64,000 nucleotides of DNA from Juglans regia (taxonomy: Eukaryota > Streptophyta > Magnoliopsida > Fagales > Juglandaceae). Positions 1 to 9,455 of the stretch are shown here, piece by piece; positions within the stretch are counted from its first letter, which is position 1, and each line of letters begins with the position of its first letter. Location of the stretch: contig NC_049903.1 in the NCBI RefSeq assembly GCF_001411555.2, forward strand, positions 12,210,362 to 12,274,361, read 5' to 3'. Position numbers and translations under genes: made by a program. The notes under the pieces were generated by a model. That model searched no databases. It had not been told where the DNA came from and saw only the letters and a list, made by a program, of their open reading frames with translations.

Positions 1-13
1 TACAAGTCTCGTG

Positions 14-283
14 CTAGTTTTTTATAAGGAAAAAGCTTCTAGCTGGATGTGTTCAAAACCCAATTTTACACTAGTCAATAGATAGACGACACGTAGGCAC
101 TATTGAAAAATGAAAGGTGAACTCGCATCCACACAATTCTCCTTCTTTTCTTCTGAATCCATCTCTCTCCCTCCAAATCTCTCTCCCTCCCCCATCTTTG
201 CACGCAAGTTTTTTTCAGAAAAATCACTCCCTCCACGACTCACAACAACGAACCAAACTCCCGCTGAAACGCCCACCACGACT
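14..283 (+). repeat. Left terminal inverted repeat of Pack-MULE
   Basis: Matches the reverse complement of 1172-1436 over about 265 bp at roughly 75-80% identity by eye. Shared blocks include AAAACCCAATTT, ACACGTAGGCA, TTCTTCTGAATCCATCTC, CTCCACGACTCA and CGAACCAAACTC. The inner part is CT-rich and looks like a promoter or 5' UTR. Confidence 0.8.
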
Positions 284-565
284 CACAACGGAAGCCCCAC
301 TCGACGCGACACCCACCACCTGCACTCATCTTTAAAGTCGACGGAAGGTAAACTCTTCTAAGGCTTGTTATGTGCCAAAGAGTTGAAGTCAAATTGGAAT
401 GTAATTTCTCCATTTGATGATTACTTCCTTCCGATTTTTACCTATTTTAACTATCATGATATGTGCTTTTCACATAATAATTTGGTCATCTGAAGATGAT
501 GTTTTGATGCCCATACCTCTGAAAACTCTTTCAGGGTTTCAGAGAATTCCTTAAAGGTTTAAGCA

Positions 566-1171
566 ATGAAGTAGGGCTTCAGCTTCTCTCTGCCAGTAAC
601 CGTCATCGCTTTGTCCATCTTCTACATTTATTTTTCAACAGTCTTCATTTTCATCGAATGTTGGTTCGGCCTCATGTCCTCCACTGGAATATTCAACACA
701 GTCATTTTCAGGGCGATCACTCTCATGTACATCTTTACCTACGCGCCCGACATCGAAGATGCGGAGATCCCTATCCACAAGATCAAGCGCAAGGGTGGGG
801 ATTTGAGGTACTGCCAGAAGTGTTCTCACTATAAGCCTCCCCGTGCGCATCATTGTTGTGTTTGCAAAAGATGTGTTTTGCGAATGGATCACCATTGCAT
901 TTGGATTAGTAATTGCGTTGGGCATGATAACTATAAGGCATTCTTCATTTTCGTGATGTATGTTGTTATTGCACGTATCTATTCCCTGGTCTTGCTTGTC
1001 AGTAGTCTAACTATTGATTATCCAAAGGATAAGTAGCAAAGTGGACTCTTTCAGAACGACATATGTCATTTCTGGGTTGTCGCTAGTCCCATTATGTGTG
1101 GCACTAAGCATCCTCTTAGGTTGGCATATCTACCTCATTTTGCATAATAAGACTTCGATTGAGTACCATGA
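566..1171 (+). pseudogene. Captured DHHC-type protein S-acyltransferase fragment
   Basis: The translation has a transmembrane stretch (IFYIYFSTVFIFI), then a DHHC cysteine-rich domain with CQKC, the PPRAHHC block, CKRC and the catalytic DHHC followed by IWISNCVGH, then a third membrane segment (WHIYLILHN). The family attaches palmitate to membrane protein cysteines. It is broken in several ways: the ATG at 566 is followed by a TAG at codon 3, the segment between the second membrane helix and YAPDIED (usually holding a DPGxVP-like motif) is deleted, and a frameshift near 1035 moves the last third to another frame. No introns are visible across the domain, so a spliced or intron-poor source was copied. 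The region stops inside the right TIR boundary. It is not expected to encode an enzyme. Confidence 0.85.
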
Positions 1172-1436
1172 AGGTGGTGGGCGTTCCGGCGTGAGTTTGG
1201 TTCGTCGTTATGAGTCGTGGAGGGGGTGATTTTTCTAAGAAAAGATTATGTGCAGGGGAGGGAGAGAGATTCAGAGGGAGGGAGATGGATTCAGAAGAAA
1301 ATAGGGGGAGTCGTGTGGATCATGAGAGTTCAACGAAGCTTTTCCTGAAATGCCTACGTGTTGTCCATCTATTGGTTGGGTGTGAAATTGGGTTTTAAAC
1401 CCATCTTGCTGGAACTTTTTCCTTTTATAAAAAAAG
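1172..1436 (-). repeat. Right terminal inverted repeat of Pack-MULE
   Basis: Inverted copy of 14-283. It starts exactly where the palmitoyltransferase similarity stops (after the His-Glu-Gly of the captured coding region), which fixes the inner capture boundary. The outer boundary is less certain; similarity fades near the run of T/A at 1420-1440, and the element may run on to about 1500. Confidence 0.78.
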
Positions 1437-1500
1437 TAGATCCCATCATAAAAAATATGGAACCACATTTTTACAAAATACTTGGAGCTTACACCTACCA

Positions 1501-1865
1501 TTACTCAATTAAGAAAGGTTTAGACGCTAGGTAGTTGACTTTTTAACGTTAGTTATGAGTTGCAAATTACTCCTCTAATTATTTCTGTGCGCTTTATTTT
1601 TCAACCATTGTGCATTTTGCTTTCTAGCTAATGCATGTATTGGAAAATTATTTATTTATTTTTCTCCCTCTCTTGCAAGTATTTATTTTTCTTTAAATGT
1701 ATATGTTTTTCCTTTTTATTATATAATGTTAGCCTTGCAATTATTACATAATTAGCTAGCTAATACGTACATTAATTGATACCGTGCAGATCATGTATAT
1801 GATAATATTGTTTAACCATGCATGATGATGTAATAATGTTACGTACAAGTAAAATGAATATTATA
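1501..1865. other. AT-rich spacer
   Basis: Lies between the Pack-MULE and the probable Helitron. Only T-rich stretches and short palindromes such as GCTAGCTAAT are visible; no coding signal. Confidence 0.5.
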
Positions 1866-2133
1866 TCTCTTTATATATATAAAGATCCTATAAAACGAAA
1901 TTTTCTTGTTTTAACAGAATTTTCTTGTTCCATTAACTTTCCGTTAACCTCCGTTTGTAATAATTTGTAAAGCAGCCTCCATTATGATAACTTTAAATCA
2001 GCAATGAAAACGGTGCACAGGAATAAATCAGCAATGAAATACAAACCGGCACAAACAACTCTCCAAAAACCAAAATCATTTCCTTCTTTGTCTCTTCATC
2101 TTCTCCTTTTCTCTTCGTCTTCGTGAATCGTAT

Positions 2134-2441
2134 ATGCAATCCCCTGATCTGCTGAACAGGTCCATGAACCTCACAAAAAATGCAATCTTGATAATAAGGT
2201 TTTACAGCACGACAAGGCATGATAGTAGCAGAAGAAACCTCTTTTCAAGAATTAGTCCTTAAGGCATGATAGTAGCAGAAGAAACCTCTTTTCAAGAATT
2301 AGTCCTTTGCGCGACCCTTCACTTAGCGTAGCGCCAGTTCTTGATCAGTGGGTGGAAGAAGGCAACAAGGTCAAGGAGCTCGAGTTCCGGCGCATCATCC
2401 GTGATCTCCAAGCTCGCAGGCGGTACAAGAAAGCTCTCGAG
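2134..2441 (+). pseudogene. Captured exon 1 of a mitochondrial PPR protein gene
   Basis: From the ATG at 2134 the frame reads like a mitochondrial presequence (LLNRSMNLTKNAIL, then RFYSTTRHDSSRRNLFSRIS), followed after a frame change by DPSLSVAPVLDQWVEEG and RRIIRDLQARRRYKKALE. This is the conserved start of the plant P-class PPR proteins resembling At2g20710. The exon ends at 2441 with a good donor (GTGAGT). A 47-bp tandem duplication inside the exon creates a TAA at 2260 and shifts the frame. No later PPR exon was seen downstream, so only the first exon was captured. Family identity rests on recalled motifs. Confidence 0.75.
2214..2307 (+). repeat. 47-bp perfect tandem duplication
   Basis: Bases 2214-2260 and 2261-2307 are identical. 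Because 47 is not a multiple of three, the duplication breaks the PPR reading frame. Confidence 0.93.
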
Positions 2442-3766
2442 GTGAGTTTTTTTTATTATTATTATTACAATGCTCTGTTTGGTTGAGAGAAAATGTAAGA
2501 AACAAATTCTGGGTTTGTGCCATTTCCCGATGGTAAATTCTCAAGATTTTCTCTGGCCGATGAGAAATTGTTGCAAAAAGAAAGAGAATCTGGGTGTTCT
2601 GTGATATGTTGGTTTGATTTCATTAAATGATGAAATGCTATTTTAATTAAGGCAAAGACTTACATTACTCATAGTTGAGAATGCTCTTTATTTGGTTGTT
2701 GAGCAAAGGTGGGAAAAGAAAGGAATAGAAAAGGAACAAATGGGTTTCATATATTATGTGGGTTGGGTTTTGGCCTTTTGGGGCAACTGGGGAACTCCCC
2801 TATTGAGCTGATCAGTGGGTCTAGGTCAGACTAATTGACAAATATTGTTTTCTATGATATTTCTTTAAGCCACAAGATTGCTTTTTGGATGATGGGTTCA
2901 TGAGTTGTAGTTGGGTTTTTAACTTGATAATTCGTGTTTGGGATTTAGAGAAGCAAGTGTTCATGAACTTGTTAAAAGGCAAGGCATAAAAAAATTGTAT
3001 GGTGTTGGCTTGAACCTCATTGAAAAGTCATTTTTGTGATTGGCATATCAAAATATAGTTCCTTCTGAAGTGAAATTAAGGCAAGAAATAACTTTTGCCC
3101 TTTCTTTTTTTATCCCCATTCATGTCTGATTAGGAAATTCACTCATGACAGTATGACTTGCTATATAAACATCTTTATTTAAGCTTGATATTGGTTTGTC
3201 AGAATTTATACATAAAAATTAAAATAATATAGTTTAAACACTCATGGTAAAAAGAACTGTAGTTGATGATATTGTACAATTTTTGTGATGAAATTAGAAA
3301 AGTAGGAAAAAAAAAACAAAATAGATGTTTTTTAAATTCCCTTAGTACCCACATACGATAGCTCTGCAGTGCTTTACGGGTCGATAACCTGTTCGACTTC
3401 AGTGTGTGCAAGGCACTGTAAGCAATGTCGCTTCAGGGGAAAAAGAGACAGTATAAAAATAAACACCTATCATCAAATAAATCAAAAAATGTTACAAGAT
3501 TTAGATTAACCGCATTTAGTATAAGCACAAGATGCAAAAGTGCTCTAGCATCATTTACCAAACATCTCTCTTGCAGTTCGAGAGTTTCCTTAAAGTCACT
3601 ATAATTCTCCCACAGTTGCTCTATCATTGGTGTGTTTGAAAATTTTACGTTCTTTTTGTATCTTTGGATGTCCATTATCATTGAATATTCAATTTGACAT
3701 GGTTTTTTCCAATTTCAATTTTCGCGACTTGCTCTTTCAGCAGTCTAAGCCAATTAAAGTGCAGGC

Positions 3767-4051
3767 AGTCTTTTAAAGCCTTTGTGGTGGTTGAAGATTA
3801 TAATCCCCCAGTATTTCAGCTTGAGGGAAGCCTTGAAAGTAGATGTAGGGATACTTTTCTTGTGATTAAAGGATTCGGAAAGGGGTAACTTGTCAACGTT
3901 CAAATGGAAGGTGACTGCCTTAAGTCTTTTAAAGCCTCTGTGGTGGTTGAAGGTTATAATCCTAAAAGTAGATGTGGGGATACTTTTTCTTGTGATCAAA
4001 GATTCAGAAAGGGGTAACTTGTCAATGTTCAAATGGAAAGTGACTGCCTTA
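3767..4051 (+). repeat. Imperfect tandem duplication (155 + 130 bp) of unknown sequence
   Basis: Copy 1 (3767-3921) and copy 2 (3922-4051) share blocks such as GTCTTTTAAAGCCT, TGTGGTGGTTGAAG and TTCAAATGGAA. Copy 1 has about 25 extra bases. In one frame both copies encode similar peptides (FKA-VVVE-YNP; LVNVQME-DCL), which suggests a duplicated coding remnant. I do not recognise the source. It lies inside the probable Helitron upstream of the PI-PLC exons. Confidence 0.75.
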
Positions 4052-4301
4052 TTTTCACTGAAAGGGGTTTGAGTGGACTCAGGAGCCCATGTGCATTAAT
4101 GGGAATCTTCTATGTTTTTTGGAAATGGGATGTAAATACTTGTTACCTTGATGTGCAGAAGAGAATCAATTAAACTTTAGTTATTGGAAATTTGAGAGAA
4201 CTGCATTTATCATTCCTTTTCATGGATCTTTGTTTTTCTTTTCTATAATGCTTTCAAATAACATTTCTAATTTGTTTAAAAGTGTGCATCCATAAATGTA
4301 G

Positions 4302-4882
4302 GACCCTGACAACTCCGGTGGAACTTATTGAATGCCTGAAATCCATTAGAAAGCATGCATTTTCTTCATCACCATTTGCTATCATAATAACTCCTGAGGA
4401 CCACCTTACAGCAGATCTTCAGGCTAAAGTAGTCCAGGTATTTTTCAGTTCCTTCTATTAGTTAGGACCACCTTTCTTTTTTAGTCCCTTCACCAGAAGA
4501 ATTGAAGTATCGGTTTATTATCTCAACCAAACCTCCAAAGGAGTTTCTTCAAGCTAAGAGTAGCAAGGAAAATATGGAGAAGTCACTCAAGGGAAAGGAT
4601 TATGATGAACAAGATGATGATACGGTGTGCTGGGAAAGAAAATTCACCACATAAAAACTTCATTCCTATCTGGTTTCCTGCCTATTAGGTTTTTAGTTAT
4701 ATAAATCTTGCTCAACTCAATTGCAAAGTGATAGTGATTCAAGTTAGCACAATCAGGATGATGAGGATCATGATGACTCCGATCATGAGTCACGTCCACC
4801 AAGTCCATGTTCATACAAGTGTCTAATTGCTATTAACGCTGGAAAGCCAAAGGGTGGTCTAAAGGAGGTGTTAAAAGTTGAA
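4302..4882 (+). pseudogene. Captured phosphoinositide phospholipase C gene fragment (X domain end and X-Y linker)
   Basis: Three exon-like blocks are readable. Block 1 (4302-4437) encodes TLTTPVELIECLKSIRKHAF and then IIITPEDHLTADLQAKV, the end of the catalytic X domain, with AG acceptor and GT donor. Block 2 (4485-about 4640) encodes the PSPEELKYRFIISTKPPKEF motif and an acidic linker. Block 3 (about 4726-4882) encodes an acidic stretch, then CLIAINAGKPKGGLKE. The ~30 residues usually found between blocks 1 and 2 are missing, and block 3 holds an in-frame TAG where SEHN is expected. Both the N-terminal part of X and the Y/C2 domains are absent. The gene normally cleaves PIP2, but this piece cannot. 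Confidence 0.8.
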
Positions 4883-5030
4883 CTCAACTTGTATTAGATT
4901 GAATGATATTTTATTTTGAACTAATGTTTTTATATTCTGCATTATGCCTTAAATTACTATGTGAAGTCAATCATTTTTATAAAATGGATATTATTTTTTA
5001 CAAATAACCATTTCATAAAATTACTAGGCA

Positions 5031-5059
5031 AACGTGCTTTGCACGTTGCTCCCACCTAA
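5031..5059 (+). repeat. Helitron 3' terminal hairpin and CTAA end
   Basis: AACGTGC-TTT-GCACGTT forms a 7-bp stem with 3-base loop; CTAA follows at 5056-5059 and the next base is T. A CTAG also sits on the other side of the hairpin (5024-5027), so an element in the opposite direction is an alternative; the 12-base spacing favours the plus orientation. Confidence 0.6.
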
Positions 5060-6459
5060 TATATATATATAAATATATATATAACATAATCAACTAATCA
5101 TCGCAAACATTGTTTTTGCAATAACTAAATAATTAAAAAAGTTCACAAATATAATAGGCCTTTTTCGATCGCAAGCTAAGTAGTTAATGTACGTACGTAA
5201 AAAATATTAAACCCATGTCTTCAAATGTAACTTTATATATACAATTCATGCATGTAATACATATACACATTCAAACGATGTTATTGCATCACGATCGTGG
5301 ATCGAATGTGCATGTACTAGGCGCGCGTATTTTTTAACTTAACGATTGTAAAATATAAACCCTAACAGAATACAAAGAGGCTAAAGCATAGCACAGAAAG
5401 GGATGAAACCCTAGCAGACCAAAAATCGAGACAAAGAAACTTCTGGAAGAAAATAATAAAGGGCTAAAATATTATGTAAAATATTGTTATTTACATATGT
5501 GTACAATGACGGCCGGTATTTATAGTAGTACGTGAAGAAATAAAAGACGTGTGATACAAAGATGAATATATAAAAGAATTAAAAGAATAACTTTAATTCA
5601 TGATACTAACTTCTTATAAAAAATTAAAATCTAATTAAAATCCGTATTTGAACATCATAATTAATTCCCAATATATACATGCATTTGATTTTGAAACAAC
5701 TTATAAGCATTTGATTAACCCTGGCAAAACCATTAATCAAACGTACGTACATGCATTACTGCGCGCATGACGATCGACGTTGGAGTATTTGTAATTAATT
5801 TCTTTGTAATTAAAGTCTTTTTCAATTCTATTTAATACGTACCACACTGATGCGAGTAAATAATTTATAAAGATATATAAATAATTTATAAAGATATATA
5901 TCAAATTACCTCAACTTCAAATTAATACGATTTAATTACGTTCAAGCTGGTTTCATGACATACATGCATGATGGGTGTGCACGTACGGTATGGGTGTGCA
6001 CGTAACCGTACGTGCTAGCTGGGAATTAATTCTTTCTTTGCTATATATATATTGCAACAATGCTAACAAACGAAACGAAAAGAAATGAAAATCCATCTGG
6101 ACCATCAATATATATGCATGGAATCAAAACCGCAAAACAAAGAGATGCCACTCAATTAAATAGATCAGTACTTATAAACGGATAACCAATTTCGAGTACT
6201 TCGATCCCCATGCACGTACGTACGAAAATGATCGATGTCTTCCTAGCTATTTCCTCCTCTCAGCTTGCTGCTGATCTAACATATATTCTATTATTCATTT
6301 CATGATTTACTACATTTTCCCAGCAAAAAAAGAGTACTGTCACAGCTAGCTATCAAGGTGGGGGCCGTAGTGTTCATGTCTATTGGCTAAGAAGATCAAG
6401 TACTGCACGTACGGGATTGTCTGCATATATATGGTGGAGGAATTTGCTAACTAATTAAA
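5060..6459. other. Intergenic region upstream of the CHX gene
   Basis: AT-rich, with many TATATA, CATGCA and GTACGTAC steps typical of plant intergenic DNA. A short tandem duplication (ATAAATAATTTATAAAGATAT twice at about 5861-5902) and a repeated GGGTGTGCACGTA at about 5971-6005 are visible. The CHX promoter must lie here; a TATA-like run is at 6037-6050 and another at 6423-6431, neither convincing alone. Confidence 0.45.
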
Positions 6460-9455
6460 ATGTCTGAGAGAAACATAAATGAAACTTTATTATGTTATGA
6501 TCATCCTGTATCAATATCCGCCACCAATGGCTTCGTCTGGCGAACTGAAAGCCCCACCTTCAAATCTCTCCCTATATTCGTCTCCCAGCTTTTCGTTATT
6601 CTTTTCATCACTCGCCTACTCTTCACAGTCTTCAAACCCCTCCACCAGCCTTTTCTCATTGCCGAGATTGTGGTAAGTACATTAATATATATGTTGGCAA
6701 GTCATGTAGTACTGCAGATGATGCAATATCGCTCTCTGCGATCTTTCTTAAAACAAGCTTGCAGAAATATTCGAATGCCATAAATTAGAACTTGAATATA
6801 TATATGCATCTAATTTCTAACACCAATTGATTTTTTGAACTAGAGTGCTAGCTAGCTAGTACTTGTGCAGAATATATCCCTTGGTATCATATATAACTAT
6901 TGTGCAAATAAGATTATCTTTAATTTTCGTATATAACAAGATCACTCGAAGGACATGATCAAACATTTTTTGCATGCATCTAACAGGAACTAACAACAAG
7001 AACATGGTCTCTTCATTTTATTTAGGCTGGTTGTATCGTAGGTCCATCAGCACTCGGGAGATTCAAGTTTTTCCAAAGCATTTTTCCAACAAGAGGGATC
7101 ATGCTCGTTGAGACAATGGCAGACTTGAGCCTTCTTTTCTATGTATTCCTCACCGGTTTAGAAATCGACGTTTCCGCGTTCTTGCGAGTGGGAAAAAAAA
7201 TAATGGGTATCGCTGTGACAGGAATTCTAATCCCAATGGCGATAGGAATAGGCCTGTTTTTTCTACTGCAAAAGTACGCACACAATCCCGCAACAACCGA
7301 GGGTTTCATGTTCTGGGCAGTCGCACTCACCATCACTGGCTTCCCGGTGCTCACACGAATTCTGGCAGACCTCAAGCTCCTCCACTCAGATATAGGGAGA
7401 ATCGCCATGTCTGTGGCAATGCTCAACGACATGTATGCTTGGGTTTTTATTGCAGTCTTGGTACCAGTAGGAGTCAACCTCAAAACTGCTCCGTACTCGA
7501 TAATTGCCATAATTTTCTTCACATTGATATGCTTGTACGTGGTCCGTCCTACCATTGAAAGGATAATTCACCACCACAGTTCAGACAAGGAACACTACAG
7601 TGAGTACTATCCATGTTTTATGCTCATCGGGGCAATTATCTGCGGATGCATCACCGATGCAATTGGAGCACACTCTATTGTGGGAGCTTTTGTGTTTGGG
7701 CTTAGCATTCCAAAAGGCGATTTGGTGGAAGAGCTTTTAGATAGGCTAGATTGTTTTGTTCCGGGGATAATGTTGCCGATTTTCTTTGCGAGTTGTGGGA
7801 TGAGAATTGATTTCACTAAGATTGCAGATAGCTCATCATGGTTCTTGGTGCTTCTTGTGATATGCTTCGCTTGCATGGCTAAGATTTTGAGCTCTCTGAT
7901 TGTTTGCTTTTTCTTTGATATGCGACTTCGAGATGGTATGGCTCTTGGATTACTTATGAATACCAAAGGCATATTGTCCCTTGTTATCCTTAATGTTGGG
8001 TGGGACAAAAAGGTACCTAGCTACTAATCATTCTTTTCTATTTATCTTATGGGTGTGTCAAGGTCCAAGGAGTTTTTTCGTGTTATTAGTATAAATTTTT
8101 GTGCTGAAATTCGTCTTTTTGTTTGCAATACTTTGAAAGTAAAGTTAATTGATTGCCTGTTTAACACTTTCTTTATGGATATATCATGACTCGCCTTTGC
8201 CATCCAGATTTTGAACGAACAGTACTACGCGGTGATGGTGGTTGCAATCCTAGTAATGACGAGTGTCGTGACTCCAATCATGTCTTTCTTCTATAGGCCC
8301 ATATCAAAGGGTTCGAATATTTATGGGCTCAGAACTGTACAGAGATCAAATCCTGACACGGAACTCCGAGTCCTCTCTTGTGTCCATACAACGCGAAATG
8401 TATCGGGTATAGTCAGCCTCCTTGAAGTCTCCAATCCCACCAGACTATCTCCTATGACCGTCTTCGCCCTTCACCTCGTTGAGCTCACAGGCCGCTCCTC
8501 CGCCATGCTTATTGTCCATTCTACACCCAGATCCACTGCCCATAACCCCAGCCGCGCCCAGGCCGACTCTAACCTCATCATCAATGCCTTTGAAGCGTTT
8601 GAGAATGACAACCACCTGGTCACCGTCCAACCGCTCACCGCCATGTCACCGTATGGTACAATGCACGAAGATATTTGTAGCTTGGCCGAGGATAAGCGGG
8701 TTGCGTTGATTCTCCTCCCGTTTCACAAGCACCTCACAGTTGATGGGCGAATGGAGGACGAGAATGCCGATTATAGAGCCATAAATCTAAACGTTTTGGC
8801 TCATGCACCGTGTTCCGTGGGACTCTTTGTCGATCGTGGATTAGCGGGAGTTGTGCGTACCGGCGGGCCTAATGATATTGTTATGTGCCACTTTGCCATG
8901 CTCTTCATTGGTGGCCCTGACGACCTCGAGGCACTAGCTTATGCATGTAGAATGGTGGGGGACCCCCGAATAAGCCTGACAGTGGTGCGGTTCCTTCCAG
9001 GCAAGAACGTAGTGAAAATGGAGTCGGAAACAAATATCAGTGAAGGTGAGGAGAGACAAACCACGATTGACGAGAACTATATAAATGAGTTTAGGCTCAA
9101 GACGGTAGACAAAAAGTCAGTAATGTATATAGAAAAGATCGTGAACAATGGGGAGGAGACGGTGTCCGCCATAAGTGCAATGGATAATAGTTATGATTTA
9201 TATATAGTGGGAAAAGGGACAGAAACGACGTCACCGCTAACGTTGGGGCTATCAGAATGGAGCGAGAATCCGGAGCTAGGGGCAATTGGGGATGTATTAG
9301 TGTCGTCGAGCTTTGCCTTAAATTCCTCTGTTCTAGTGGTGCAGAAGTATGGTTCTGGGGATCATCAAAATGGAGGCAGATTGCCCTCGTACGGCACATC
9401 TAGGGGAGAGCATTTCAGTAGTAGTCGGCAACGTGTGATGGGTGGTTTAATTTGA
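6460..9455 (+). CDS. CHX-type cation/H+ antiporter (CPA2 family), 3 exons, 815 aa
   Basis: Exons are 6460-6672, 7026-8012 and 8208-9455 (TGA at 9453). All introns are phase 0 with GT-AG borders, giving 815 codons, a normal CHX length. The N-terminal part holds the Na+/H+ exchanger domain (about residues 40-430) with CHX landmarks: LPIFVSQL, PFLIAEIVAGCIVGPSALGR spanning the exon 1/2 joint, FLTGLEID, ITGFPVLTRILADLKLL, and the Asn205-Asp206 pair in the ion-binding helix. LLMNTKGILSLVILNVG ends the exchanger part at the exon 2/3 joint. The long hydrophilic C-terminal region ends in the usual ELGAIGDVL and VLVVQ blocks. The family moves K+ or Na+ against protons in endomembranes or plasma membrane, often in pollen; substrate and site here cannot be read from sequence. 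The frame is fully open and the gene looks functional. I cannot assign a subfamily number. Confidence 0.93.

Larger units (their letters stand above)
1..1500 (+). mobile_element. Pack-MULE (Mutator-like element with captured gene), left end off-window
   Basis: Two long inverted repeats (about 14-283 and 1172-1436) flank a captured palmitoyltransferase coding piece. Long TIRs around an intron-free host gene fragment are the hallmark of Pack-MULEs. No transposase is present, so the element is non-autonomous. Its outer left terminus seems to lie before base 1 and the right terminus is near 1490-1500, so the 9-bp target duplication expected of Mutator elements cannot be checked. Superfamily is inferred from TIR length and gene capture, not from a transposase. 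Confidence 0.75.
1866..5059 (+). mobile_element. Probable non-autonomous Helitron carrying PPR and PI-PLC gene pieces
   Basis: The right end has the Helitron 3' signature: a 7-bp-stem GC-richer hairpin (5031-5047), eight bases, then CTAA followed by T (5056-5060). The left end is best placed at A|TC at 1865/1866 in an AT-rich stretch, as plant Helitrons start with TC and insert between A and T; this end is uncertain. There are no TIRs and no RepHel gene. Two unrelated host gene pieces in sense orientation, one with introns kept, fit the known habit of Helitrons to pick up genomic gene fragments. Confidence 0.55.

Noticed and set aside
110..361. 83-codon frame at the left end
   Set aside because: It lies in the TIR of the Pack-MULE and its CT-rich sequence is mirrored at 1172-1436; repeat, not gene.
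3433..3681. 82-codon minus-strand frame inside the Helitron
   Set aside because: No recognised motif, opposite to the captured exons and ending in low-complexity Leu/Phe; treated as chance.
5031..5047. Hairpin as a rho-type or small RNA terminator
   Set aside because: The CTAA|T after it and lack of a gene fit a Helitron 3' end better.
8445..9399. Minus-strand and alternative-frame ORFs over CHX exon 3
   Set aside because: They are shadows of the conserved CHX coding frame and have no domain of their own.
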